Below, one piece after another: positions 42,820-51,902 of a DNA stretch of 64,000 nucleotides (within the stretch, counting starts at the first letter, position 1; every line of letters begins with the position of its first letter). The translations under genes were made by a program, and so were the position numbers. Source of the DNA: Alphaproteobacteria bacterium (GTDB lineage: Bacteria > Pseudomonadota > Alphaproteobacteria > Rickettsiales > UBA1997); assembly GCA_021151765.1 (NCBI GenBank), contig JAGKWR010000006.1, positions 44,594 through 108,593 on the forward strand. The letters run 5' to 3'. Below the pieces are notes generated by a model that was given only the letters and a program-made list of their open reading frames with translations, ran no database searches and was not told the DNA's origin.

Positions 42820-45144
42820 CTAATCGTTAGAAGTTGCGGCTAAAGCAGCCATGTTAATGATTTCGTTGATTGAAGAATTCATTGTAACGATTTGCACTGG
42901 TTTTTCGAATCCGTCAAGGATTGGGCCAACAACTGTGCAGTTACCGAGTTCTTCCAACAATTTTGTTGTAATAGAAGCTGAGTGCAAACCTGGGCAAATT
43001 AAAATATTTGCTGGAGCAGTTAAACGGCAGAAAGGATATTTTGCCATTTTGTCCATGTTTAGAGCGGTATCAGCTGTCATTTCGCCGTCATATTCGAAAT
43101 CAACTTTCATGCCATCTAAAATTTCAACTGCATGTTTAATGCGGTTTGATTCGGTTTTAAGGGCAGAACCGAAGTTAGAGAATGACAAGAAAGCAACGCG
43201 CGGTTGATAACCGAGTTTGCGAACTTTTTCAGCAGTTTGAATAGCGATTTGTACCAAATGTTCTGATGAAGAAAGTTCAGAGCAAGCAGTGTCGGAAATG
43301 AAAATAGTTTTGCCTTTCGACACAACCATTGAAACACCAAGCAATACTTTGTCTTTTTTGTTTTTAACAACTTTCCATACATCAGTGAGAGTTTTTCTGT
43401 AACCGCGAGTCAATCCAGTAACCAACGCATCGCCATGTCCGCAAGCAAGCATTGAAGCCGCGAAAATGTTACGATCATTTTTTACCATGCGAGCGCAGTC
43501 AGAATGAAGAACGCCGTCACGTTGTAATTTTTTGTACAAGTAATCAGTGAATTTGCTGTTTTCTTCGGAAATTGAGGCGTTGTAAATCTCAATACCTTTT
43601 GGATCAACATTGGCTTCAGCCATATTTTCCAAAATGCTTTTTTCTTTACCGATCAAAATTGGTTTACCATAACCAGAATCGCGCCACATTGCAGCTGCAC
43701 GGATAATTTCTGGCTGTTCACCTTCAGCGAAAATTACTTTTTTCGGATTACGTTCCAATTTTTCAAAAATCATGCTCATTGAGTTGACAGTCGGGTCAAG
43801 ACGAGCTTTCAACTGTTGAATGTAAGCATCCCAATCTTTGATTGGTTTTTTAGCAACACCAGTTTCAACCGCAGCTTTTGCAACTGCAACTGGAACAACG
43901 TGAATCAAACGAGAATCGAATGGAGTAGGGATGATATATTTCGGACCGAACTTCATGTCGCGATTGCCGTAAGCTTTCATCACTTCTTCAGGCACGTGTT
44001 CACGAGCTAAATCAGCTAAAGCGCGTGCTGCAGCGATTTTCATTTCTTCGTTAATTGTAGAAGCGCGAACGTCCAAAGCACCACGGAAAATGTAAGGGAA
44101 ACCCATTACGTTGTTAACTTGGTTTGGATAGTCAGAACGGCCAGTAGCAACGATTGCATCATCACGAACTTGGTAAACTTCTTCCGGTGTGATTTCTGGA
44201 TCTGGGTTAGCCATTGCGAAAATCACCGGATTTTTCGCCATTGATTTTACCATGTCTTTGGTCACGGCACCTTTAACTGACAAGCCTAAGAAAACGTCAG
44301 CACCATCCATTGCTTCCGCTAAAGTACGAGCTTTAGTGTTAGCAGCGTGAGCTGATTTCCATTGGTTCATGCCGTCAGTACGACCTTTGTAAATTGTACC
44401 TTTAGTGTCGCACAAAATTGCGTTGTCGTGAGGCAAACCCATGGCTTTCAAAAGTTCTAAACAGGCGATACCAGCAGCACCGGCGCCGTTTACAACAACT
44501 TTCAAGTCTTTGAATTTTTTACCAGAAATGTGCAGTGCGTTTAAAATACCAGCGGCAGAAACGATTGCAGTACCGTGTTGGTCATCGTGGAAAACAGGAA
44601 TATCCATCATTTCGCGCAATCTGCTTTCGATGATGAAACATTCTGGAGCTTTGATGTCTTCCAAATTGATACCACCCCAAGTTGGTCCTAAATATTTAAC
44701 GCAATTGATGAATTCTTCTGGGTCTTTAGTGTCAACTTCGATGTCAACTGAATCGACGTCAGCGAAGCGTTTGAACAAAACTGATTTTCCTTCCATTACT
44801 GGTTTACCGGCAATTGCGCCAAGGTCACCAAGACCAAGAACTGCAGTACCGTTAGAAATAACCGCAACATAATTTCCTTTAGCAGTGTAATCGTAAGCGG
44901 TCTCAGGATCTTTTTGAATTTCTAAACAAGGAACAGCAACGCCAGGAGAATAAGCCAAAGCAAGTTCACGTTGAGTGTTAAGAGGTTTGGTCGGAGTCAT
45001 TGAAACTTTACCAGGTTGACCTTCCATGTGAAATTGAAGAGCTTGGATCTCTTTAGAACTTAATCCGGCAAATCTTGTGTTTTCAGAGTTTTTTGTTGAG
45101 CTTTTAGCAGAGCTGCCTTTTGCTGCGTCTTTTTTGCTGACCAT
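42820..45144 (-). CDS. maeB: NADP-dependent malic enzyme with phosphotransacetylase-like domain
   Basis: This 774-residue two-domain protein resembles MaeB. Residues ~25-440 form malic enzyme with LAYSPGVAVPCLEI, GNYVAVISNGTAVLGLGD, FHDDQHGTAIVSAAGILNA and VVNGAGAAGIACLELL (NADP site). Residues ~445-774 are phosphate-acetyltransferase-like and are known to regulate activity in MaeB. It decarboxylates malate to pyruvate with NADPH production. It is divergent from the amidase gene (22 bases). Confidence 0.96.
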   Translation of the reverse strand: MVSKKDAAKGSSAKSSTKNSENTRFAGLSSKEIQALQFHMEGQPGKVSMTPTKPLNTQRELALAYSPGVAVPCLEIQKDPETAYDYTAKGNYVAVISNGTAVLGLGDLGAIAGKPVMEGKSVLFKRFADVDSVDIEVDTKDPEEFINCVKYLGPTWGGINLEDIKAPECFIIESRLREMMDIPVFHDDQHGTAIVSAAGILNALHISGKKFKDLKVVVNGAGAAGIACLELLKAMGLPHDNAILCDTKGTIYKGRTDGMNQWKSAHAANTKARTLAEAMDGADVFLGLSVKGAVTKDMVKSMAKNPVIFAMANPDPEITPEEVYQVRDDAIVATGRSDYPNQVNNVMGFPYIFRGALDVRASTINEEMKIAAARALADLAREHVPEEVMKAYGNRDMKFGPKYIIPTPFDSRLIHVVPVAVAKAAVETGVAKKPIKDWDAYIQQLKARLDPTVNSMSMIFEKLERNPKKVIFAEGEQPEIIRAAAMWRDSGYGKPILIGKEKSILENMAEANVDPKGIEIYNASISEENSKFTDYLYKKLQRDGVLHSDCARMVKNDRNIFAASMLACGHGDALVTGLTRGYRKTLTDVWKVVKNKKDKVLLGVSMVVSKGKTIFISDTACSELSSSEHLVQIAIQTAEKVRKLGYQPRVAFLSFSNFGSALKTESNRIKHAVEILDGMKVDFEYDGEMTADTALNMDKMAKYPFCRLTAPANILICPGLHSASITTKLLEELGNCTVVGPILDGFEKPVQIVTMNSSINEIINMAALAATSND

Positions 45145-45166
45145 TTTTGATTTTAATAGAGGTTAA

Positions 45167-45961
45167 ATGTTCGTAGAAGTGAACAAGATATTGAGACGGC
45201 GGCGCAAATTAGAACCAAGAATTTTAATGTCAAAAATTATGAAAATTGATCAAAGCAAGAAATTTAATGAATTTTTTGAAGCAAGTGAGAGTAAGCGCAA
45301 AATAGATTTTTTGGTGTTGCATCACGTGGAAGCTAATTCTGCTGATCACGCTATTGAGCAATTTAAATTTCATCAAGTGAGTGCTCATTTTGTAATTGAT
45401 GAGGCGGGTGAAATTTTTCAGCTAGTTGATGAAAATGACATTGCTTATCACGCTGGCGTAAGTTTCTGGAACGGAGTTGACGGTTTGAATAAAAGCTCAA
45501 TTGGTATTGAGTTCATCAATTCACAACCTTTTGTAAAAAAATTTAGCCAAGCGCAAATGAATGCTGGATTGGAGTTGTGTCGTCAATTAATCGCGAAATA
45601 TCAAATTAAAGCACAAAATGTTGTCGGTCATTCTGACATTGCTTACAGCCGAGAAACAGGATTTTTGGATCGTAAACAAGATCCATCACATTTATTTGAT
45701 TGGAAATTTTTGGCTGAGAATGGTGTTGGAATTTTTCCTCAAATCAAATTTTCTGAAAAGAAAATTTATGAATTGGGTGACAAAAATCCTGAAATTCTTT
45801 TGATAAAAGCAAAGCTACAAAAGTTTGGCTACCGTATTATTAACTTAAACGATGAGTTCGATTTAGAAATGCAATCTATTACACGAGTTTTTAATCGTCG
45901 TTTTTTTTGTAAAGATTGTGAATTTTGGTCTGTATTTGTGGATAGTTTATTAAATACGTAA
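45167..45961 (+). CDS. AmpD-type N-acetylmuramoyl-L-alanine amidase
   Basis: This 264-residue zinc amidase has the ligands and motifs DFLVLHHVEA, SAHFVIDEAGEIFQLVDE, AYHAGVSFW, SSIGIEFIN, NVVGHSDIAYSR and QDPSHLFDW. A C-terminal region (residues ~195-264, KKIYELGDKNPEILLIKAKL) resembles a peptidoglycan-binding helical domain as in AmiD. No signal peptide is seen, so a cytoplasmic recycling role with NagZ is plausible. An AGAGG ribosome-binding site precedes the ATG at 45167. The usual second motif His (VSAHF) is retained. Confidence 0.88.
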   Translation: MFVEVNKILRRRRKLEPRILMSKIMKIDQSKKFNEFFEASESKRKIDFLVLHHVEANSADHAIEQFKFHQVSAHFVIDEAGEIFQLVDENDIAYHAGVSFWNGVDGLNKSSIGIEFINSQPFVKKFSQAQMNAGLELCRQLIAKYQIKAQNVVGHSDIAYSRETGFLDRKQDPSHLFDWKFLAENGVGIFPQIKFSEKKIYELGDKNPEILLIKAKLQKFGYRIINLNDEFDLEMQSITRVFNRRFFCKDCEFWSVFVDSLLNT

Positions 45962-45988
45962 AATTTATTTTTCGATCTAGAAAAAACT

Positions 45989-47953
45989 CTAGTTTGAATA
46001 ACGTATAATCACTATTCCCGATCCTCCAGCTCCACCAACTGTAAATTCATTGATTGCAGAACTTCCACCACCACCAGTATTGGCTGTTCCAGCTGCTCCC
46101 ATTGTTCCACCACCACCGAGTCCACCTGCGCCAAAACCAGGACAATTTCCTGTAGTAACGCTAGGACAATATGGATTATTGTAAGTGCTTAAACTGCCAC
46201 CACCACCACCTGCGTAATAAGTTGAAGTTCCAGAAATATCATATTGTATTCCGATACCTCCAGATCCTCCATAAGTACCACTGCCATTTCCACCAACACC
46301 ACCAGCACCACCGCCACCACCTCGACCATAAGATTGACCAGACCCAGAACCGATACCACCACTGTTGCCTTGACCAGAAACTCCAGTGGCTCCATCTCCA
46401 ATGGTTTTTTTAGATCCTCCTCCTGAACCTCCATTCTTACCAGTAGCAACATCTGATCCACCTCCACCTCCACCTCCAACTGCAACTAGTGTGCTTCCGA
46501 AAGAAGAGTTACTACCGTTAGTACCGCTTTGACCGTAAGGACCAACTGCGCCAGCACCTCCATTTCCAACAGTTACAGTGGTAGAAGTTGAGATCGAGAA
46601 ATTAGAATTATAGATAACACCACCACCGCCGCCGCCAGCTCCACCAGATCTGCTAGAACCAGCACCGCCGCCGCCGCCGCCAGCGACAACTAAAACTCGA
46701 CCAGTTTTTGTAACGGGGCACGTTAAAGTGTCTGATGTAGTAAAAGTATGAACTGTGTCATAAGTTCCACTAGGATGAGTAATATTTCCGCCAGAACATA
46801 GCAAATAACAAGATCCAGAATTGATGGTTAGGTTTCCTCCTGAAGAACTACAAGTGTAATTTATAGCGCCATAATAACTTCCAGAATTGCAAAGTTGAGT
46901 GCCACTCCCAATTGAAACAACAGTACCATCATTGACTCCAGTTATTCCAGAGAAAGTGCATTCATTACTTGGTTTAGTACAGTCAGCTCCAGAGTATCCA
47001 GAACTGCAAGCACAAGAATTTATTACGCTGGACCATTGACCGTTAGTCCCACATTTTTTTGTAGGATAAATAACGCTTCCATTCCAATTAGGTGAGGGAC
47101 AAGGTGTTTGTGCGGCAACTACTTGATCCTCATAAGCTTTAGGCCAAGTCATAAAAGTTCCGTATAGACTTTCAGTTGAATCAGAAGATTGACAAGGGAT
47201 TAATTTAGAACCAAGGGTGTTTTCGCTTAAAGCCTCATCTTTTGTTTTATAAAGAATTACGTCATCAAAATTAGAATCAGAGTTTGATTGGACAAAATTG
47301 CCGCTGAAATTAGCTGTTGAAGCTGTTGGAGGAGTATTGTCTACAAAGTTAGAAATGTCGTTTGATTGTTCGCTGCTAACGGAAGAAGTTGTCATAGTTG
47401 CTGAATTAGCGGGAAAAGCACCAGAAGAGTTTGATCCGCGACTCATTATCACAAAGATTGCATTTGAAACTGAAGCTCCGCCAGAAATAGAGATCAGATT
47501 TGAGTTATTAATATTGCTTTCAAAATCATTGCTATTGGTCAAACGATAATCAGTAACGTAAACTAGTTTATTGCCGTAAGCATCTTCTGCGAATTTATTA
47601 TCCAATCCTAAAGTTGCGGTTGGAACCATGCCATAAACCAGAGTAGAAACGGAGTTTGATTGGTATACTCCAACTCCAACACAATTTGTTGCGGTTACGG
47701 CAAATCCATAATCAGAAGATATAGATTTAATTGATTTCAAAGATGCTGGACAAGGAAGAGACTTGTTAGCTGCTAAATATTTTTGTAGTGCTTGATAAAC
47801 TATTTTTACGGTATCACTACTTTCCTGTGTTTTAATGTTTTTATCTTTGCTGGAATAAACCGAAACCAATCCTGCTAGTAGTATTGAAATAACAGCCAAA
47901 ATAATTGAAAGTTCAATAAGGGTAAAAGCTTTGTGTATTTTATTTTTTAACAT
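45989..47953 (-). CDS. Pseudopilin-like protein with C-terminal glycine-rich domain
   Basis: This 654-residue protein starts with a prepilin signal and helix (KAFTLIELSIILAVISILLA), whose cleavage site has Ala where Gly is usual. The following ~150 residues resemble type II/IV pilin heads (ALQKYLAANKSLPCPASL). A Cys-containing middle part includes an EGF-like segment (CACSSGYSGADC). The last ~240 residues are a glycine-rich domain starting GRVLVVAGGGGGGAGS, as in some tail and surface proteins. The fusion suggests a large minor pilin or adhesin displaying a glycine-rich head. The ATG at 47953 lies one base after the comF stop, so they are coupled. Confidence 0.75.
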   Translation of the reverse strand: MLKNKIHKAFTLIELSIILAVISILLAGLVSVYSSKDKNIKTQESSDTVKIVYQALQKYLAANKSLPCPASLKSIKSISSDYGFAVTATNCVGVGVYQSNSVSTLVYGMVPTATLGLDNKFAEDAYGNKLVYVTDYRLTNSNDFESNINNSNLISISGGASVSNAIFVIMSRGSNSSGAFPANSATMTTSSVSSEQSNDISNFVDNTPPTASTANFSGNFVQSNSDSNFDDVILYKTKDEALSENTLGSKLIPCQSSDSTESLYGTFMTWPKAYEDQVVAAQTPCPSPNWNGSVIYPTKKCGTNGQWSSVINSCACSSGYSGADCTKPSNECTFSGITGVNDGTVVSIGSGTQLCNSGSYYGAINYTCSSSGGNLTINSGSCYLLCSGGNITHPSGTYDTVHTFTTSDTLTCPVTKTGRVLVVAGGGGGGAGSSRSGGAGGGGGGVIYNSNFSISTSTTVTVGNGGAGAVGPYGQSGTNGSNSSFGSTLVAVGGGGGGGSDVATGKNGGSGGGSKKTIGDGATGVSGQGNSGGIGSGSGQSYGRGGGGGAGGVGGNGSGTYGGSGGIGIQYDISGTSTYYAGGGGGSLSTYNNPYCPSVTTGNCPGFGAGGLGGGGTMGAAGTANTGGGGSSAINEFTVGGAGGSGIVIIRYSN

Positions 47954-47954
47954 T

Positions 47955-48665
47955 TCAGAAAACGGTTTTGGCGACGGCAAGAATTGTAACTTTTACAGCC
48001 CCAGATTTTTTTAACAATTTGGCACAGCTTTCAATCGTAGTCGCAGTTGTTATAACGTCATCAATTAGCAAAATTTTTTTGCCCCGAACAACATCAAGAT
48101 ATTTGGGATTAATAACAAAAGCGTTTTTGAGATTATTTTGACGCTGTTTTTTCTTCAATCCGACTTGAGCTGGAGTGTTTTTTATTCGCAATAAAAAATC
48201 TCTAATAAGTTTTGTTTTGGAAAAATTTTGTGCCAGCAAAATTGATTGGTTAAATTTGCGCGAACGTAACTTAGAACGATGCAATGGAACTGCAATGATA
48301 ATGTCACAATCTTGGATTTCAGATTCTGCAAATGGTTGTAAAATACGCGCTAATTTTTTCGCTAAATAAGTTGAATCGCGATATTTCAAATCACTAATTA
48401 CTTTGCCGATTATTTGGTTGTAAACGAATACGGCAATTATTTTGTCAAAATGCTTCGAAGTTTGTAAACAGCTAGCGCAAATCAGATTAGTGTTTTCAGA
48501 AGCTAATTCAAAAGGATGGCAACAAACTTGGCATTTTGGTTCAGTAATGAATTGCAATTTCTGCCAGCAATCCTTACAAAACAAACCATCAGAGCTGATA
48601 ATATTTTGACAGTAAAGGCAATGGCTAGGGAAAACTAGCTCGACAATTTTTTTAAAAAATTTCAT
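47955..48665 (-). CDS. comF: ComF-family phosphoribosyltransferase
   Basis: This 236-residue protein has a double zinc-finger N-terminus (CLYCQNIISSDGLFCKDC, then CQVCCHPF and CASCL) and a phosphoribosyltransferase domain with DIIIAVPLHRSKLRSRKFNQ and the PRPP loop KILLIDDVITTATTIESC. ComF is needed for DNA uptake in competent bacteria, though its role in other species is unclear. Being followed by a pilin-like gene is compatible with DNA uptake. Only seven bases separate it from the divergent methyltransferase. Confidence 0.9.
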   Translation of the reverse strand: MKFFKKIVELVFPSHCLYCQNIISSDGLFCKDCWQKLQFITEPKCQVCCHPFELASENTNLICASCLQTSKHFDKIIAVFVYNQIIGKVISDLKYRDSTYLAKKLARILQPFAESEIQDCDIIIAVPLHRSKLRSRKFNQSILLAQNFSKTKLIRDFLLRIKNTPAQVGLKKKQRQNNLKNAFVINPKYLDVVRGKKILLIDDVITTATTIESCAKLLKKSGAVKVTILAVAKTVF

Positions 48666-48672
48666 TTAGGTG

Positions 48673-49473
48673 ATGACTCAAGAAATTCTATTCGACCGTG
48701 ATTTGCTGCGCCAAAATAAGGCGAGGGCCAAAAAACATTTTCATCAGCATAATTTTTTGCATCACGAGATTGCAAATAGAATTGTCGAAAATGTCAGCTT
48801 TTTGAATCGCCAATTTAGCAGCATTTTAGAAATCGGTGCGTCTGACAGTTATTTGTCGGAATTATTTTTGCAGGGTCCGGCGCAAGCTGGAGAAGTTGTC
48901 GCGCTTGGTGAATTTACTCCGCGTTTGCATCAAGGCGTTTTTTACGAATTTTTTGACGACGCCGAAATTTTGCCAGCGCAGCCGCAAAATTATGATTTGA
49001 TTGTCAGCAACTTGAATTTCCATTTCATCAATCAAGTGCCGCAATTTTTATTGCAAGTTAAAGAGCTTTTGAAGCCAAGCGGCATTTTTATTGCCAGCTT
49101 TTTTGGTGAAGAAAATTTAAGCGAATTAGCTCACGTTTTGCACGTTACTGAAAATGAAATTTACGGTGGAGTTTCGCCTAGAATGTCGCCGACAATTGAC
49201 GTTAAAACCGCGGCGCATTTGTTGCAAAAAGCCGGATTTCGCGATCCGACTTCCGAATTTTCTAAAATCGAAGTCGATTATTCTGATCCGATGACTTTGT
49301 TTAAAGACTTGAAAAATATGGGACAAAGCAACGTTTTGACTAAACGCTCACGTCGCTTCATGACCAAAAACTTCTTAAATAAAATCGCGCAAAACTACCG
49401 CCAAATGTATCCCAACGCTGAAGGCGGCGTTCGCGCAACTTTTGAAATAGTAACCGTCACCGGTTGGAAATAA
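48673..49473 (+). CDS. SAM-dependent methyltransferase-fold protein, NDUFAF5/BioC-like
   Basis: This 266-residue protein has the opening LFDRDLLRQNKARAKKHF and the motif I pattern ILEIGASDSYLSELF, NLNFHFINQVPQFL and LLKPSGIFIASFFGEENL. This matches the alphaproteobacterial relatives of mitochondrial NDUFAF5, which modifies an arginine of complex I; BioC is related but less similar at the start. The divergent comF-methyltransferase pair is common in alphaproteobacteria. The ATG at 48673 is chosen over the adjacent GTG. Confidence 0.85.
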   Translation: MTQEILFDRDLLRQNKARAKKHFHQHNFLHHEIANRIVENVSFLNRQFSSILEIGASDSYLSELFLQGPAQAGEVVALGEFTPRLHQGVFYEFFDDAEILPAQPQNYDLIVSNLNFHFINQVPQFLLQVKELLKPSGIFIASFFGEENLSELAHVLHVTENEIYGGVSPRMSPTIDVKTAAHLLQKAGFRDPTSEFSKIEVDYSDPMTLFKDLKNMGQSNVLTKRSRRFMTKNFLNKIAQNYRQMYPNAEGGVRATFEIVTVTGWK

Positions 49474-49475
49474 AA

Positions 49476-49522
49476 AAATCCTCCTTTGTAAAAGGAGGTG
49501 GCGCAAAGCGCCGAAGGATTTA
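49476..49522. repeat. Intergenic palindromic repeat, family B (short copy)
   Basis: AAATCCTCC, a hairpin CCTCCTTT-gta-AAAGGAGG (49480-49498), and a second hairpin GGCGC-AAA-GCGCC (49500-49512), then GAAGGATTT. It matches the right end of the 19.8-kb element and may also act as a terminator after the methyltransferase gene. Confidence 0.78.
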
Positions 49523-49538
49523 CTAAATTTGAAATAAT

Positions 49539-50906
49539 ATGAAAAAACTACACATCAAAACTTACGGCTGCCAAATGAACGTTTACGACTCAGATCGTAT
49601 GCAAGATTTGATGGAAAATGTTGGCTACGAAACAGTCGACACCCCAGAAGGCGCCGACATGGTCATCATCAACACTTGCCACATTCGCGAGAAAGCTTCA
49701 GAAAAATTATTTTCTGACTTGGGCCGAATCCGTCCGCACAAAAATAAAAAAGAAGAAGATGGCAGCCAAATGATCGTTGCCGTTGCTGGTTGCGTGGCAC
49801 AAGCTGAAGGTGAAGAAATTTTTCGCCGTTCAAAAGTGGTCGACATTATTGTCGGCCCAGAAAGCTATCAAACTTTGCCTGACCTGGTTGGGAAAGCTAT
49901 TCGTGAAAAGAAAAAGCAAATTAATTTAGATTTCGTTCCTGACAATAAATTCGACGTTTTGCCAGAATCAAAAACCGGCGTGGGCGCGTCAGCTTTCGTT
50001 ACTGTTCAAGAAGGTTGCGACAAATTCTGTACTTTCTGCGTGGTGCCTTACACTCGCGGCGCGGAATATTCGCGTGAAGTTTCTAAAATTGTCGATGACG
50101 CTAAACGTCTTGTTGATCAAGGCGTGAGCGAGATTTATTTCCTTGGTCAAAACGTCAATGCTTACCACGGTTTGGACGCAAAAGGCGAAGTTTCGAGTTT
50201 GGCTAAATTAATCGAAGAAGTTGCCAAAATTGATGCGGTGAAACGTATTCGTTACACAACTTCGCACCCGCGCGACATGAGTGATGACTTGCTTGCAGCG
50301 CACCGCGACATCGAAAAATTAATGCCATTTTTGCACCTGCCAATTCAATCAGGTTCAAATAATGTGCTTAAAGGCATGAACCGTAAACACACCCGCCAAG
50401 ATTATTTTAAAATTATTGAAAAACTGCGCGAAGCCAGACCAGATATGGGTTTGTCGTCTGACTTCATCGTCGGTTTTCCCGGTGAAACAGATAAAGATTT
50501 TGAAGACACAATGGATTTGGTCAGAAAAATTGGTTTCACGCAATGCTATTCTTTCAAATATTCCCCACGCCCGGGAACGCCGGCGGCGGATGCTAAAATT
50601 CAAGTTGAAGAAAGTGTGAAAGATGTGCGTTTGGCTGAGTTGCAAAAACTTTTGACCGAGCAGCAAATCGAGTTCAACAAAAAAGCCGAAGGCCAAGTCA
50701 TGCCCGTTTTGTTTGAGCGCGAAGCTCCGAAATCAAAGAAATCGAGTGCTGGAGATAAAATTCAACTTTGGGGCAAATCGCCGTACTTGCAGTCGGTAAT
50801 TGTCGATGTTGATTCTGAAATCGAAGCTAAAAAATACTTCGGTAAAATCGCTGATGTTAAGATTTTGAAAAGCCGCCCGAGTAGTTTGGTTGGGGAGATG
50901 AATTAG
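49539..50906 (+). CDS. miaB: tRNA-2-methylthio-N6-dimethylallyladenosine synthase
   Basis: This 455-residue radical-SAM methylthiotransferase has the N-terminal cluster cysteines (IKTYGCQMN, INTCHIREKA, AGCVAQAEGE), the SAM motif GCDKFCTFCVVPYTRG, and a C-terminal TRAM domain (residues ~385-450). It adds the 2-methylthio group to i6A37 of tRNAs. Start follows a typical leader after the repeat element. Confidence 0.97.
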   Translation: MKKLHIKTYGCQMNVYDSDRMQDLMENVGYETVDTPEGADMVIINTCHIREKASEKLFSDLGRIRPHKNKKEEDGSQMIVAVAGCVAQAEGEEIFRRSKVVDIIVGPESYQTLPDLVGKAIREKKKQINLDFVPDNKFDVLPESKTGVGASAFVTVQEGCDKFCTFCVVPYTRGAEYSREVSKIVDDAKRLVDQGVSEIYFLGQNVNAYHGLDAKGEVSSLAKLIEEVAKIDAVKRIRYTTSHPRDMSDDLLAAHRDIEKLMPFLHLPIQSGSNNVLKGMNRKHTRQDYFKIIEKLREARPDMGLSSDFIVGFPGETDKDFEDTMDLVRKIGFTQCYSFKYSPRPGTPAADAKIQVEESVKDVRLAELQKLLTEQQIEFNKKAEGQVMPVLFEREAPKSKKSSAGDKIQLWGKSPYLQSVIVDVDSEIEAKKYFGKIADVKILKSRPSSLVGEMN

Positions 50907-50979
50907 AAGAGCTGATCTGAAAAAATTTTATAGAAATTCGTAATTTCAAAAAATTTATGAAATTTTTTCTAAACAAAAA

Positions 50980-51066
50980 CTGTCATCCTGAACGAAGTGA
51001 AGGATTTCGGGAGTTTGGATTCTGAGTTTAAACTGGAAGAGATCCTTCGTTTTACTCAGGATGACA
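50980..51066. repeat. Intergenic palindromic repeat, family A (complete copy)
   Basis: The left arm CTGTCATCCTGAACGAAG, followed by TGAAGGATTTC, faces the right arm GAGATCCTTCGTTTTACTC, followed by AGGATGACAG (to about 51066). The 30-base middle is not shared with other copies. It lies between miaB and the GIY-YIG remnant. Confidence 0.82.
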
Positions 51067-51139
51067 GGAAGAGAAATAAGGATAACACCAAAGCTAATTC
51101 TAGCCAAAACCAGTAAAAATAACCAAAACCACACCACGC

Positions 51140-51402
51140 ATGAAAACTTATTTTGTTTACATTATCACCAACAACCCAAATGGAACTTTGTACATTGGGG
51201 TCACTAATAATCTGGAAAGAAGAATCGCAGAAACATAAGCGAAGAATGATCAAAGGTTTTTTGGCGCGTTACAATTCAAATAAGTTAATTTACGTTGATG
51301 ATTTTAGTGAGGTTAATGATGCAATATTTTGCAAAAAAAGGCTGAAGAGTTGGATTAGAAGAAATAAATGCATTGATTGAGTCTAGCCTCAATGGCAAAA
51401 TC
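51140..51402 (+). pseudogene. GIY-YIG nuclease-domain pseudogene
   Basis: The reading MKTYFVYIITNNPNGTLYIG is followed by VTNNLERRIAE and then a premature TAA at 51236; one base shifted (from CAT at 51234) it continues HKRRMIKGFLARYNSNKLIY and DDFSEVNDAIFCKKRLKSWI. The break is one extra A in an A run. The C-terminal end has further frame changes (to about 51402). Intact relatives are about 85-95 residue single-domain proteins common in bacteria. The following 51403-51618 has no gene; it contains a TAAGCTTAAGC-type palindrome near 51404 and degenerate GAAAGTAAG motifs. Confidence 0.8.
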
Positions 51403-51618
51403 TAAGCTTAAGCTGGAAGTAAAAATCGGCAAGGCGAGTTTGAATGTGAAAGTAAGTTTTAGCGAAGGCATTTTATATTTCTGAGAATAAGGTTTAAGAT
51501 CCCGACACTAAACAATAATAAATCCGATGAGTTTATCTAATTAACTCCATCACTTACTTTCGCGTTATAACTTACTCTTTTGTAAAGAGGGCAATTACCA
51601 AATTTTATTAAATTTTTT

Positions 51619-51864
51619 ATGAACATAAGCATACTAAATCTACCTCGTCACGTTACAAAAGCCGATCTTGCTCAAGTTTTTAAAGCTTATGGCACGGTTG
51701 AGTCGTGTGATATAGTTTTAGACAATCAGACTGGCACATCTAAAGGTTTTGGTTTTGTTGAAATGCCAAATGAAAAAGAAGGCAATGCGGCAATAGCTGA
51801 TCTTCACGGCACAAGGTTTGACGGTAATATAATCAGAGTGAAGGCTAAAATTGTTCAGCAATAA
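51619..51864 (+). CDS. Single-RRM RNA-binding protein
   Basis: This 81-residue protein is one RNA-recognition motif: RNP2-like ISILNLPRHVTKADLAQVF and RNP1 SKGFGFVEMP, with beta-4 NIIRVKAKI. The RNP1 aromatic residues (Phe, Phe) that stack with RNA bases are present. Such proteins occur in cyanobacteria and other bacteria as cold-shock or mRNA-localising factors. Here it precedes the CaaX genes by 38 bases and may be cotranscribed; whether it acts in the bacterium or a host is unknown. Confidence 0.9.
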   Translation: MNISILNLPRHVTKADLAQVFKAYGTVESCDIVLDNQTGTSKGFGFVEMPNEKEGNAAIADLHGTRFDGNIIRVKAKIVQQ

Positions 51865-51902
51865 ATAGTTTTTTTTGCTCGATTTCGAATAAATTTTAAA
51901 AC

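Noticed and set aside
46171..46485. ORFs rich in His or Val opposite the pilin-like gene
   Set aside because: They are frame shadows of the glycine-rich domain; GGN codons read in other frames give such compositions. The minus-strand pilin frame is the only one with recognisable domains.
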